A stretch of 64,000 bases of DNA. It comes from Bradyrhizobium lablabi. GTDB taxonomy: Bacteria > Pseudomonadota > Alphaproteobacteria > Rhizobiales > Xanthobacteraceae. Every line of letters starts with the position of its first letter. The stretch's first letter is position 1. Where the stretch lies: assembly GCF_018129385.1 (NCBI RefSeq), contig NZ_JAFCLN010000002.1, positions 186,001 through 250,000 on the forward strand. The letters are read 5' to 3'. A model generated the notes under the pieces. It did not search any database, was not told the origin of the DNA, and saw nothing but the letters and a program-made list of their open reading frames with translations. Shown in pieces: positions 20,783 through 30,231 of the stretch. A program made the translations under genes and the position numbers.

Positions 20783-21605
20783 GCGTACCATTGTCGCGTT
20801 CGTTCTGGGGGCCATCCCGCTGGCTCCCGCGTTCGGATTCGATGGTTCGCCGGTCAACCAGGATGCGCCGGTTGCCGTGGTTGCGCCCCAGGGTGCGGCG
20901 GCACCCGCGCTGAAAAAGATCGCTGTCCCGCCGACGGCGGCCGTGCCTGCTGCGGCGTCCACGTCCTCGCTTTCCTCGCTGCAATATGCCGCCGAAGGCG
21001 GTCACCCGATCGCGCAGTGGCAGCTTGGCCGCATGTATGCCGATGGCAATGGCGTCGCCCAGGACGATCTGCGCGCCTTCGAATATTTCAGCCGCATCGC
21101 CAACCAGCACGCGGAGGATTCACCGTCCGCGCCGCAGGCGACGATCGTCGCCAAGGCGTTTGTGGCGCTCGGCCGCTACTACCTCAGCGGTATTCCCAAT
21201 TCGAAGATCAAGTCCGATCCCGATAGGGCGCGGGAGATGTTCTCCTATGCTGCGTCCTATTTCGGCAACGCGGACGCGCAATACGTCCTGGGGCAGTTCT
21301 ATATCAACAATGCCGGCGCCTCGCGCGACGATTTCCGCTACGGCATCCGCTGGCTCGGCCTTGCCGCCCAGAAAGGCCAGCACCAAGCGCAGGCTTTGCT
21401 CGGCCAGATGATGTTCAATGGCGACCAGATGCCGCCGCAGAAGGCCCGCGGGCTGATGTGGCTGACGCTCGCGCGCGACAGCGCCGCGCCTGACGAAACC
21501 TGGATCAAGGAAAGCTATAACAAGGCGATCGCCAGGGCTTCCGACAACGACCGCGCCATGGCGCTCCAGATGCTTGAGCACTGGGTGCAGGGCCGCCGCG
21601 ACTGA
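20769..21605 (+). CDS. exoR: ExoR-like periplasmic Sel1-repeat protein
   Basis: A 278-residue protein with a signal peptide (TIVAFVLGAIPLAPAFG), a Pro/Ala-rich spacer and Sel1-type repeats: YAAEGGHPIAQWQLGRMYAD, YAASYFGNADAQYVLGQF and LAAQKGQHQAQALLGQM. The order and wording match recalled rhizobial ExoR, which binds the ExoS sensor in the periplasm and represses the ExoS-ChvI system controlling exopolysaccharide and motility. The other Sel1 proteins of such genomes are less similar. The ATG at 20769 lies inside the last codons of the ilvD remnant, a 14-base overlap. No exoS or chvI gene is in the window, so orthology is inferred. Confidence 0.7.
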   Translation: MQTCRRTIVAFVLGAIPLAPAFGFDGSPVNQDAPVAVVAPQGAAAPALKKIAVPPTAAVPAAASTSSLSSLQYAAEGGHPIAQWQLGRMYADGNGVAQDDLRAFEYFSRIANQHAEDSPSAPQATIVAKAFVALGRYYLSGIPNSKIKSDPDRAREMFSYAASYFGNADAQYVLGQFYINNAGASRDDFRYGIRWLGLAAQKGQHQAQALLGQMMFNGDQMPPQKARGLMWLTLARDSAAPDETWIKESYNKAIARASDNDRAMALQMLEHWVQGRRD

Positions 21606-21621
21606 GTTTTGACGCCTCGCC

Positions 21622-22095
21622 TCAGCGGCGCGCGATTTGCCGGAACATCGGATAGCTGGAAGTTGTCCCGAACTTCCGTTGCGGCGCGCCATCGTCGACA
21701 TAGCCGCGCGACAAATAGAACCGATGCGCCGTCTCCGTGCTGACGAGCGTGCAGCGCGTGCTGCCGCGGTCCAAGGCCCGCGCTTCGAGGGCCGCCAGCA
21801 GCGCCGAACTGACGCCGCGAAAGCGCGCCGCGGGGGCGACATAGTTCAGCGTGATCTCCCCGGAATTCCTGACGGCGCCGACCGCAAGGATCGTCTCGTC
21901 CTCCATCGCGATCAGCAGGGAGCTTTCCGGTTCCATGGTCCAGCCGGCGACGATCTCCGGCGTCTTGTTGGCAAGCCAGCGTCCAAGGATTGCGGGATCG
22001 TTGTGGTGATCGGCCGCGCAGAGCTCGCTGATCGACCGCCGCAACACGTCGCAGGCAGCCGTGGCATCCGCTGGCGTGGCGTCCCGGATCCGCAC
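21622..22095 (-). CDS. GNAT-family N-acetyltransferase
   Basis: A 157-residue GNAT protein. LNYVAPAARFRGVSSALLAALEA is the acetyl-CoA pyrophosphate-binding loop and strand 4 region, and HRFYLSRGYVDDG is the typical C-terminal motif. It starts 14 bases downstream of the xthA stop on the same strand, so the two are probably one transcript. The substrate is unknown. It converges with the exoR-like gene, leaving only 16 bases between stops. Confidence 0.85.
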   Translation of the reverse strand: MRIRDATPADATAACDVLRRSISELCAADHHNDPAILGRWLANKTPEIVAGWTMEPESSLLIAMEDETILAVGAVRNSGEITLNYVAPAARFRGVSSALLAALEARALDRGSTRCTLVSTETAHRFYLSRGYVDDGAPQRKFGTTSSYPMFRQIARR

Positions 22096-22109
22096 GGCTG
22101 GTGCGCCCG

Positions 22110-22901
22110 TCAGGCCGTTTCCAGATCGAAATCCGCCCAGACCGGGACGTGGTCCGACGGCTTTTCCCAGGCGCGAACATAGCTGTCGATCCCGACGTCG
22201 ATCAGCCGGTCGCTGGCCTGCGGCGAGAGCAGCAGGTGATCGATCCGCAGGCCCCAGTTCTTCTGCCAGGCGCCCGCCTGATAGTCCCAGAACGTGTACT
22301 GGCCGGGCTCATCGTTCACCGCGCGCAGCGCGTCGGTCAGGCCGAGGCCGAGCAGGGACTGGAAGGCTTCGCGGGTAGCCGGGCGGAACAGGGCGTCATT
22401 GACCCAGGCGGGCGCGTTGTAGACGTCGCGGGCGGCCGGAATGACGTTGAAATCGCCCGCGAGCACCAGCGGCTCCTCGGCCTTCAGGCGCTCCTTCGAA
22501 TACTCAAGAAGCCGCGACATCCATTTGAGTTTATAAGGATATTTTTCGCTGTCCGGAGGGTTGCCATTGGGCAGATAGAGGCAGGCGACCCGCATCACCC
22601 CGTGCTTGAGGGTGACCACTCCCTCCAGGAATCTCGCATGGGCGTCTTCGTGGTCCCCGGCCAGCCCGGATTTGGTCTCATCGAACGGCAGCTTCGAGAG
22701 CAGGGCGACGCCGTTGAACGTCTTCTGGCCGTGGGTGACGACGTTATAGCCGAGCGCCTCCAATTCCAGCCGGGGGAAGGCGTCGTCGGTGCATTTGATT
22801 TCCTGAAGGCAGACAATGTCCGGCGAGCATTCCTTCAGCCAGGTCATGAGGTGCTCGAGCCGCTGCCGGATCGAATTGACGTTCCACGTAGCAATGCGCA
22901 T
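22110..22901 (-). CDS. xthA: Exodeoxyribonuclease III (AP endonuclease)
   Basis: A 263-residue EEP-fold nuclease that cleaves DNA at abasic sites and degrades 3' ends in base excision repair. MRIATWNVNSIRQR is the family start, LQEIKC carries the metal-binding glutamate, GDFNVIP the catalytic Asp-Asn pair, and KPSDHVPVWADF the C-terminal Asp-His pair. The ATG at 22901 was chosen over the frame extension to 22991 because it places the conserved beginning at residue 1. Confidence 0.95.
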   Translation of the reverse strand: MRIATWNVNSIRQRLEHLMTWLKECSPDIVCLQEIKCTDDAFPRLELEALGYNVVTHGQKTFNGVALLSKLPFDETKSGLAGDHEDAHARFLEGVVTLKHGVMRVACLYLPNGNPPDSEKYPYKLKWMSRLLEYSKERLKAEEPLVLAGDFNVIPAARDVYNAPAWVNDALFRPATREAFQSLLGLGLTDALRAVNDEPGQYTFWDYQAGAWQKNWGLRIDHLLLSPQASDRLIDVGIDSYVRAWEKPSDHVPVWADFDLETA

Positions 22902-23056
22902 CAAATTGACCCGGCTCGTAACCACACATTTTCGCTTTGTGGCATACCATGTGTCGCGAGGCTGTGATAACCATTTACAAATAAGGCGCAAAAATTGCCA
23001 TCAAGGGGCTGGGTGAAACCGTCCCCGGCCGTTTCGGCCGGCGAACGTGAAGAACT

Positions 23057-24190
23057 ATGAAAAAACGAAACTGGATATTACTTGCGGGCGCCCTTGGCAT
23101 CGTTGCAGTCGGCGCCTTTGTTACTCGATCGTCGTGGATGGGCGGCAACGCCAGCGCGCAGGGGCCGCAACGTCCGCGCACGATCTCGGTCGAGCTTGCC
23201 ACGGCCGAGCGCAAGCCGGTGCCGGTCGATGTCGATGCGATCGGAACCGTCACGCCGATCACCAGCGTCGCGCTGAAGTCGCGGCTGGAAACCACCATCG
23301 TCTCGGTTCATTTCGAGGACGGCGCCAAGGTCAGCGAAGGCGATCTGCTGTTCACGCTCGACTCGCGTCAGATCGATGCGCAGATCGAGCAGGCCGAAGG
23401 CACGCTTGCGAGGGATCGCGCGCAGCTCGAGGGCGCGCAGCGCGACCTGCGCCGCTACACCGATCTGGTTGGCAAGGGCGCCACCACGCAGGTCAATGTC
23501 GACAACGCCAAGACGCAGTCGGACATCCTGACCGCAACCATCAAGGCCGATCAGGCCACGCTCGACAATCTGAAGGTCCAGAAGAGCTACACAATCATCA
23601 CCGCGCCGTTCTCCGGGCGGATCAGCGCGGCCAATGTGAAGGTCGGCAATCTGGTGCGGCCGGCCGATACGCAGGCGCTTGCGGTGATCAACCAGATGGC
23701 GCCGGTCTATGTGACCTTTCCTGTTCCTCAGCGCGTGCTGGTCGACCTGCGGGAGTCGATGGCCAAGGGCGGCGGAGCCAAGGTGACCGCGACGATTCCG
23801 GGCCGGCAAAACTTCGATGAAGGCAGAGTGGCGATGGTGGAGAACACCGTCGATGCCACCACCGGCATGATCGTCGTGCGCGGCATCATGGACAACAAGA
23901 ACGAGACGCTGTGGCCGGGTACGCTGGTGGCGGTCAAGCTGACGATCCGCACCGAGGACGCCGTCGTGGTACCGACGGTGGCCATCCAGCGCAGCCAGAA
24001 CGGCAATTTCGTGTTCGTCGTGAAGGACGGCGTTTCCAGGGTTCAGCCGGTGAAGGTCGACCGTACGTTCCAGGGCTATTCTGTGGTTGCCGAAGGGCTG
24101 TCGGGTGACGAAAGCGTCGTTGTCGACGGGCAATTGCTGCTGTCGGAGGGCACGCGCGTGGAGCCGCGCGCCAGGAAGGCGGGAGCCTAG
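23057..24190 (+). CDS. RND efflux periplasmic adaptor (MFP)
   Basis: A 377-residue adaptor with an N-terminal membrane anchor or signal (NWILLAGALGIVAVGAFV), a barrel-sandwich domain split around a coiled-coil hairpin (IDAQIEQAEGTLARDRAQL; DNAKTQSDILTATIKADQ), the second half (TAPFSGRISAANVKVGNLV), a beta-barrel and a membrane-proximal domain (VVPTVAIQRSQNGNFVFVV). It is encoded 3 bases before the pump gene and links it to an outer-membrane channel. No TolC-type gene follows, so the channel must be encoded elsewhere. The substrate is unknown. Confidence 0.93.
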   Translation: MKKRNWILLAGALGIVAVGAFVTRSSWMGGNASAQGPQRPRTISVELATAERKPVPVDVDAIGTVTPITSVALKSRLETTIVSVHFEDGAKVSEGDLLFTLDSRQIDAQIEQAEGTLARDRAQLEGAQRDLRRYTDLVGKGATTQVNVDNAKTQSDILTATIKADQATLDNLKVQKSYTIITAPFSGRISAANVKVGNLVRPADTQALAVINQMAPVYVTFPVPQRVLVDLRESMAKGGGAKVTATIPGRQNFDEGRVAMVENTVDATTGMIVVRGIMDNKNETLWPGTLVAVKLTIRTEDAVVVPTVAIQRSQNGNFVFVVKDGVSRVQPVKVDRTFQGYSVVAEGLSGDESVVVDGQLLLSEGTRVEPRARKAGA

Positions 24191-24193
24191 GGC

Positions 24194-27100
24194 ATGACGC
24201 TCTCCGAACTCTGTATCCGCCGGCCGGTGATGACGACGCTGATCACTGCGACGATCATCGCCTTCGGCGTATTCGGGTTCCGCCTGCTGCCGGTCTCGGC
24301 GCTGCCGAGGGTCGACTTTCCGACCATCGCCGTGACCGCGACGCTGCCGGGCGCCAGCGCCGATACGATGGCCGCCTCGGTCGCCGGCATTATCGAGCGC
24401 CAGCTCTCGACCATCGCCGGCATCTCCTCGATGACCTCGAGCTCGTCGCAGGGCACCAGCGTCATCACCATCCAGTTCGATCTCAACCGCAACATCGACG
24501 CTGCCGCGCTGGACGTGCAGACCGCACTAACGATCGCGCAACGGCGATTGCCGATCGAAATGATCATTCCGCCGAGCTTCCGGAAGGTGAACCCGGCCGA
24601 CTTCCCGGTGCTGTTCGTCTCGCTGGGCTCGGCGACGCTGCCGCTCTCGGCCGTCAACGAATATGGCGACATCACCATCGGTCAGGCGCTGTCGCAGCTC
24701 CCGGGCGTCGCGCAGGTCCTGATCTATGGCGCGCAGAAATTTGCCATCCGCGTCCAGGCCGATCCGGAAGCCGCCGCGGCGCGCGGACTGACCCTCGACG
24801 ACATCCGCGCCGCGGTGTCGCGTGCCAATTCGTCGACTCCGGTCGGTACGCTGAACGGACCCAAGCAGGACGTGGCGCTACAGGCTTCTGGCCAGATGGA
24901 CAAGGCGGCTGACTACAAATCGGTCGTCGTCGCGTTCCGCAACGGGTCGCCGGTCAAGCTCGACGAAGTCGCGCGCATCTATGACAGCGTCGAGAACGAC
25001 AAGATCGCGACGTGGCTCAACGGCGAGCGCGCGATCGTGCTGGCGATCCAGAAGCAGCCTGACGCGAATACGGTCGCGGTGGTCGATTCCGTGCTGGCCA
25101 AGCTGCCGGCGTTGCGCGCGGCCATTCCGCCGTCGGTGACCATGCAGGTCATGATGGACCGCTCCGTGTCGGTCCGTCAGGCGGTTGCGGATGTCGAGGA
25201 AACCCTGATGATCGCGATCGCGCTCGTCATCATGGTGATCTTCCTGTTCCTGCGCAAAGTCTCCGCGACGCTGATTCCGGCGCTGGCCGTGCCGATCTCG
25301 CTGTGCGGCACCTTTGCGGTGATGTACGCGCTCGACTACTCCATCAACAACATGACGCTGCTGGCGCTGACGCTCTCGGTCGGCTTCGTGGTCGACGACG
25401 CCATCGTCATGCTGGAAAACATCGTCCGCCATATCGAGCACGGTATGCGGCCTTATGAGGCCGCACTGAAGGGTGCGCGCGAAATCGGCTTCACCATCAT
25501 CTCGATTACCTTCTCGCTGATCGCCGTGTTCATCCCGGTGCTGCTGATGGGCGGCATCGTCGGCCGCGTATTCCGCGAGTTTGCGGTAACCATCTCGGTC
25601 GCGATCGTGGTGTCCGGCTTCGTGTCGCTCACGCTAACGCCGATGCTGTGTGCGCGCGTGCTGAAAGCGCACGACGACAGCAAGCGGCCGAACATCGTGC
25701 TGCGCATCTTCGAGCGGATGTTCGATTCCTGGCTGAGGGCTTACGAATGGACGCTGGACAAGGTGCTGGCACGCAAGGCGATCATGCTTCTCGTGACGTT
25801 CGCCACGCTCGGAGGTACCGTCTATCTCTACATGATCGTGCCCAAGGGCTTCTTCCCGCAGGAAGACACCGGCTTCCTGATCGGCGTGACTGAAGCTGCA
25901 ACCGACACGTCCTTTGAAGCGATGAAGGAACGCCAGCTGGCGCTTGCGGATATCCTGCGCAACGACCCGGCGATCGAATACATCAACGCCACAGTCGGTT
26001 CCGGCGGACCAAATCCGACGGCAAACTACGGCCGTTTTTTCATTGCGCTGAAGCCGAAGAAAGAGCGTGACAATCTCAATTCGATCATCGCGCGGCTTCG
26101 GGCCAAGGCGCGTCAGGTTCCCGGACTCCAGGCATTCTTTCAGCCGATCCAGAACCTCAATATCGGGGGCCGGATTTCGAAGGCCCAGTACCAATACGTG
26201 ATGCAGAGCGGCGACACCGATGCGCTGTATCGCCTCGCGCCTGAAATGCGCGACAGGATCGAAAAGATCCCGGGCCTGCTTGACGTCACCACCGACCTCT
26301 ACATCAAGAACCCGCAGATGACGGTCGATATCGACCGAGAGAAGGCGATGGTTTACGGCGTCACCGTCGATCAGGTCCGCAACCAGCTCTACAACGCCTA
26401 CGGCGCGCGGCAGGTCGGCACCATCTACATGCCCTCGAACGACTACCAGATCATCTTGGAGGCGCAGCCGCAGTTCCGGGTCGATCCGTCGAACCTGTCC
26501 AAACTTTATGTGAAAACCGCGAACGGCCAGACCATTCCGCTGGATGCGGTCGCGAAAATGGTGCCGACGGTCGGCCCGCTGCAGATCAACCACCAGGGCC
26601 AGCAGCCGGCGGTGACGATCTCGTTCAACCTCGCGCCCGGCATCTCACTGGGCTATGCGGTGGACAAGATCACGCAGCTCGAGCAGTCATCGAATTTGCC
26701 GGTGACGATCGTGACCGGTTTCTCCGGCACCGCACAGGTGTTCCAGGATTCGCTGCGCGGGCAGGGCATCCTGATCCTCGCTGCCGTGTTCGCCGCCTTC
26801 GTGATCCTGGGCATCCTCTACGAAAGCTTCATCCACCCGATCACGATTATCTCCGGCCTGCCGTCGGCGGGCATCGGCGCGATCCTGACCTTGATGCTGT
26901 TCGGCATGGAAATGTCCGTGATCGCGATGATCGGCATCGTGATGCTGGTCGGCATCGTCAAGAAGAACGCGATCATGATGGTCGACTTCGCGCTGGAGCG
27001 CCGCCGCGTCGGCTTGTCGGCCGAGCACGCCATTCGCGAGGCCGCGCTGCTGCGCTTCCGTCCGATCATGATGACGACCTTTGCGGCGATCTTCGGCACG

Positions 27101-27322
27101 CTGCCGATCGCGCTCGGCGCCGGCGCGGGCGCCGAACTGCGCCAGCCGCTCGGCATCGCGGTCGTCGGCGGGCTCTGCTTGTCGCAATTGCTGACGCTCT
27201 ACATCACGCCGGTGGTCTACATCTATCTCGACCGCATCGACCGCCGCCTGAAGCGCCGCCTCGAGCCGCAGGCCGAGGAGGGGGGCGAGGTCGAGCGCCC
27301 GCACGTGGTCGCGGCCGAATAA
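24194..27322 (+). CDS. RND efflux transporter permease (HAE1/MdtB-like)
   Basis: A 1042-residue inner-membrane proton antiporter with the classical RND layout: helix 1 near residues 12-30, a large periplasmic loop, helices 2-6 near 340-480, a second loop, and helices 8-12 near 865-1030. Helix 4 contains the LSVGFVVDDAIVMLENIVRH block with the paired aspartates of the proton relay, and GIVKKNAIMMVDFAL is the matching motif in the second half. MdtB/C and AcrB-type pumps export drugs, bile salts or siderophores. It ends in an ATG overlap with the next gene (TAATG). Confidence 0.95.
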   Translation: MTLSELCIRRPVMTTLITATIIAFGVFGFRLLPVSALPRVDFPTIAVTATLPGASADTMAASVAGIIERQLSTIAGISSMTSSSSQGTSVITIQFDLNRNIDAAALDVQTALTIAQRRLPIEMIIPPSFRKVNPADFPVLFVSLGSATLPLSAVNEYGDITIGQALSQLPGVAQVLIYGAQKFAIRVQADPEAAAARGLTLDDIRAAVSRANSSTPVGTLNGPKQDVALQASGQMDKAADYKSVVVAFRNGSPVKLDEVARIYDSVENDKIATWLNGERAIVLAIQKQPDANTVAVVDSVLAKLPALRAAIPPSVTMQVMMDRSVSVRQAVADVEETLMIAIALVIMVIFLFLRKVSATLIPALAVPISLCGTFAVMYALDYSINNMTLLALTLSVGFVVDDAIVMLENIVRHIEHGMRPYEAALKGAREIGFTIISITFSLIAVFIPVLLMGGIVGRVFREFAVTISVAIVVSGFVSLTLTPMLCARVLKAHDDSKRPNIVLRIFERMFDSWLRAYEWTLDKVLARKAIMLLVTFATLGGTVYLYMIVPKGFFPQEDTGFLIGVTEAATDTSFEAMKERQLALADILRNDPAIEYINATVGSGGPNPTANYGRFFIALKPKKERDNLNSIIARLRAKARQVPGLQAFFQPIQNLNIGGRISKAQYQYVMQSGDTDALYRLAPEMRDRIEKIPGLLDVTTDLYIKNPQMTVDIDREKAMVYGVTVDQVRNQLYNAYGARQVGTIYMPSNDYQIILEAQPQFRVDPSNLSKLYVKTANGQTIPLDAVAKMVPTVGPLQINHQGQQPAVTISFNLAPGISLGYAVDKITQLEQSSNLPVTIVTGFSGTAQVFQDSLRGQGILILAAVFAAFVILGILYESFIHPITIISGLPSAGIGAILTLMLFGMEMSVIAMIGIVMLVGIVKKNAIMMVDFALERRRVGLSAEHAIREAALLRFRPIMMTTFAAIFGTLPIALGAGAGAELRQPLGIAVVGGLCLSQLLTLYITPVVYIYLDRIDRRLKRRLEPQAEEGGEVERPHVVAAE

Positions 27323-28179
27323 TGCGAGCCGGCCGGCTGATGCGCGTCGCATTCGGCTGCGTCGCGCTTGCGCTGTTCACGGTGACCATCGCGCGCGCGG
27401 CCGAGCCGATCGAGATCTTCGACGCGCACCTGCACTACAATTGGGAGCCGAAGCCCTACTACCAGCCCGATGAGGTGCTGGCGCTGTTCAGGAAGCACCG
27501 CATCACCGGTATCCTCGCCACCAGCCGTCCCAACACCGGCACGCATGCGCTGATGGATGCGAAGGCCGAGGGCCTGTGGGTGGTGCCGTTCATCCGCCCG
27601 TACCGCGTCCGCCCGGACATCCAGACCTGGTTCAACGATCCCGTCATTTTCAATCTGGTGCAGGACGAATTCAAACGCGGCTACTACCGCGGCATCGGCG
27701 AGTTTCACCTGCACGGCAAGTCGGCCGAGAACGAATGGGTGAAGAAGACAGTCGATTTCGCTGTTGCCAACAATCTCTATCTGCACGCCCATTCCGACGA
27801 CGAGGCGATCGAGATTTTGATGCGCCATAACCCGAAGGCGCAAGTGATCTGGGCGCATACCGGCTTCGGGCTCTCGACGGATCGTGTCGCCGCGATGCTG
27901 ACGAAATACCCAAAGCTGTGGGGAGAATTGTCCTACCGCAGCGGCATCGTCGACGGCTCGGGCAAGCTGACCGCCGAATGGCGCGGCCTGTTCGAAAAAT
28001 ATCCGGACCGCTTCCTGCTCGGCTCCGACACATGGGTCCCCGAGCGCTGGGCGAGCTACGGCGAGATCATGGCAAGCTACCGCGCCTGGCTCACGCAACT
28101 GCCGCCGAAGATCGCCGCGCAAATCGCCAATGGGAATGCGAAGGCGTTGTTTGCCTCGCCGGGCGTCACGAAGAATTAA
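27322..28179 (+). CDS. Exported amidohydrolase-family TIM-barrel protein
   Basis: A 285-residue protein with a signal peptide (MRVAFGCVALALFTVTIARA) followed by FDAHLHYN, the HxH metal-binding motif of the amidohydrolase superfamily. Further likely ligands are in LHAHSDDEA and IWAHTGFG, and LLGSDTW supplies the conserved aspartate. The protein would act in the periplasm. Its ATG overlaps the stop of the efflux pump by one base, so it belongs to the same operon, an unexpected partner for a drug pump. It may process a pump substrate; that is inference. Confidence 0.85.
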   Translation: MRAGRLMRVAFGCVALALFTVTIARAAEPIEIFDAHLHYNWEPKPYYQPDEVLALFRKHRITGILATSRPNTGTHALMDAKAEGLWVVPFIRPYRVRPDIQTWFNDPVIFNLVQDEFKRGYYRGIGEFHLHGKSAENEWVKKTVDFAVANNLYLHAHSDDEAIEILMRHNPKAQVIWAHTGFGLSTDRVAAMLTKYPKLWGELSYRSGIVDGSGKLTAEWRGLFEKYPDRFLLGSDTWVPERWASYGEIMASYRAWLTQLPPKIAAQIANGNAKALFASPGVTKN

Positions 28180-28300
28180 TCCGGCGATCCGCGAAAGCCG
28201 CATCAAGGCAATTTGACCCGGTGTGAAGCCGGTCCGGCTTGGAGCGGGAGCTGCCAATACGCACATCGTTGGCTTGATATCGATAACGGTCGAGCACCCG

Positions 28301-28525
28301 ATGAAAGCCGTTCTGGTGAAAGCCGTTCTGGCCCTGGGCCTTCTGATAGCCTTGTGCGCTTCCGCCGACGCTGCGACGAAACATCACCGCAGAGCGCCGG
28401 AGGTCCGATGGGCGCCGGCGCCACACGTTATCGCCCCCACCAAGGGTTTTGCAGCGCCCGGCTGGACCGACGAGGAGACCTGGAGGTGGCTGTACGACGG
28501 CAGCTCCGCCGCTGGCCTCGGCTGA
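28301..28525 (+). CDS. Small exported protein of unknown function
   Basis: A 74-residue protein with a strong signal peptide (MKAVLVKAVLALGLLIALCASADA) and a mature part of about 50 residues rich in Trp, His and Pro (HHRRAPEVRWAPAPH, GWTDEETWRWLYDGS). A duplicated GAAAGCCGTTCTG lies around the start codon. I do not recognise a family. The signal and position between well-spaced genes support coding; expression is unproven. Confidence 0.55.
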   Translation: MKAVLVKAVLALGLLIALCASADAATKHHRRAPEVRWAPAPHVIAPTKGFAAPGWTDEETWRWLYDGSSAAGLG

Positions 28526-28566
28526 CCGTCGCCGCGGATCCGACGTCAGCCGGCCGCCAAAAGTGT

Positions 28567-28896
28567 CTAGATTGAAAAGCTGGTCCCGCAGCCGCAGGAG
28601 GCGGTGGCGTTCGGGTTGACCACGCGGAACGAGGCGCCGATCAGATCGTCGACGAAATCGAGCTCGGAGCCAGCCAAGAACGGGACTGAAGCGGGATCGA
28701 CCAGCACCACCGCGCCGTCATTGGCGATCACCAGATCGTCCTCGGCCTTGTTGTGCTCGACGTCGAATTTGTACTGAAAACCGGAGCAGCCGCCACCCTC
28801 GACGCTGATGCGCAGCATCGCGCCTTCGCCTTCGCCCTTGAGGATCTGTCCGATGCGGCGGGCGGCCCGCTCGCTGACGGTGATGGCAGTGGTCAT
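28567..28896 (-). CDS. erpA: Iron-sulfur cluster insertion protein ErpA
   Basis: A 109-residue A-type Fe-S carrier. The three conserved cysteines are in GGGCSGFQY and in the C-terminal SCGCGTSFSI. It delivers Fe-S clusters to apoproteins in the cytoplasm. The ATG at 28896 yields the usual MTTAITVSERAARRI start. It diverges from the dgt gene, with 116 bases between the two starts. IscA paralogues share the motif, but the isolated position next to dgt fits the alphaproteobacterial ErpA. Confidence 0.9.
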   Translation of the reverse strand: MTTAITVSERAARRIGQILKGEGEGAMLRISVEGGGCSGFQYKFDVEHNKAEDDLVIANDGAVVLVDPASVPFLAGSELDFVDDLIGASFRVVNPNATASCGCGTSFSI

Positions 28897-29012
28897 GACA
28901 CGGTCTCCAGGTGATCCCAAACAGGCGTCATAGCCAATTCATTTGGTATCGCGCTTACGGCATAGTTAAGTGCGCCGGCCAACGGAATCAAATGGATAAG
29001 GATTAAATTGCC

Positions 29013-30221
29013 GTGTCGGTCGGAATGGCTGCTCCCCGTGCGCCCTATGCCTGTCACCCCGACCGCAGCCGCGGCCGGCTGTTTTCGGAGCCGCCGAGCA
29101 AGACCCGCAGCCCGTTCCGCCGGGATTGCGACCGGGTGATCCATTCCACCGCCTTCCGCCGCCTCAAGCACAAGACCCAGGTGTTCGTGTTCCACGAAGG
29201 CGATCACTACCGTACCCGGCTGACCCATTCGCTGGAAGTGGCCCAGATCGCCCGCGCGCTGGCCCGCCAGCTCGGGCTGGACGAGGACCTCACCGAGACG
29301 CTGGCGCTGGCGCATGACCTCGGCCATCCTCCGTTCGGCCATGCCGGCGAGCGGGCGCTGGATGCGTGCCTGAAGGCGTATGGCGGCTTCGATCACAATG
29401 CGCAGACGCTGCGCGTCGTGACTTCGCTGGAGCACCGCTACCCCGAGTTCGACGGCCTCAACCTGACCTGGGAATCGCTGGAGGGCATCGTCAAGCACAA
29501 CGGCCCGCTGACCGGACGGGGCGGGGCGGCGATCGGAAAATACAGCGAGCACGGCATTCCCGTCGGCATCGCTGATTACGACAAGATCTACGATCTGGAG
29601 CTGTGGAGCTTTGCCTCGCTGGAAGCGCAGGTGGCGGCAATCGCCGACGATATTGCCTATGACGCCCACGACATCGACGACGGCCTGCGCGCCGGGCTGT
29701 TTGCGGTCGACGACCTCAAGGCGATCCCGCTGATATCGGACATAACAGCGGAAATCGAAAAACATTATCCCGGCCTCGACCACGTCAGGCGCGGCGCAGA
29801 GCTGGTGCGCGAACTGATCTCCTATCTGATCTCGGCCGTGATGGGCGAGGCCGAGGCGCGCCTTAACGCATTCCAGCCGCAATCGGCCCACGACGTGCGC
29901 AATCTCGACCGGCCGATGATTGCCTTTCCCGCCGGCGTTGCCGAAGTGGAAGCGGGCATCAAGGCGTTCCTCTACCAGCACATGTACCGCCACGATTGGG
30001 TGATGCGGGTGATGCGCGAGGCCGAAGGGATCGTGTCCGACCTGTTCAATCGTTACCAGAAATCGCCCGGCGATCTGCCGCCGGAATGGCTGGAAGGGGC
30101 CGCCGGCGAAACCGAGGCCGAGCGTGTCAGGCGGATCGGCAATTTCATCGCCGGGATGACCGACCGTTTTGCGCTGATCGAGCATCAAAGGCTTTTTGAC
30201 TCGACCCCGGATTTGCGTTAG
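29013..30221 (+). CDS. dgt: Deoxyguanosinetriphosphate triphosphohydrolase-like protein
   Basis: A 402-residue HD-domain protein. [16 protein letters not shown] and [16 protein letters not shown] provide the metal-binding His and Asp residues of the dGTPase-like family, and a late [12 protein letters not shown] helix is typical of the alphaproteobacterial type. It hydrolyses dNTPs to nucleosides and triphosphate. GTG at 29013 or ATG at 29025 could start it. The argS start lies 10 bases after its stop, a conserved pairing in this group. Confidence 0.93.
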   Translation: MSVGMAAPRAPYACHPDRSRGRLFSEPPSKTRSPFRRDCDRVIHSTAFRRLKHKTQVFVFHEGDHYRTRLTHSLEVAQIARALARQLGLDEDLTETLALAHDLGHPPFGHAGERALDACLKAYGGFDHNAQTLRVVTSLEHRYPEFDGLNLTWESLEGIVKHNGPLTGRGGAAIGKYSEHGIPVGIADYDKIYDLELWSFASLEAQVAAIADDIAYDAHDIDDGLRAGLFAVDDLKAIPLISDITAEIEKHYPGLDHVRRGAELVRELISYLISAVMGEAEARLNAFQPQSAHDVRNLDRPMIAFPAGVAEVEAGIKAFLYQHMYRHDWVMRVMREAEGIVSDLFNRYQKSPGDLPPEWLEGAAGETEAERVRRIGNFIAGMTDRFALIEHQRLFDSTPDLR

Positions 30222-30231
30222 GCGGCGGCCC

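Noticed and set aside
20071..20962. Minus-strand frames across the ilvD remnant
   Set aside because: The plus strand shows clear IlvD blocks; the minus frames match nothing I know.
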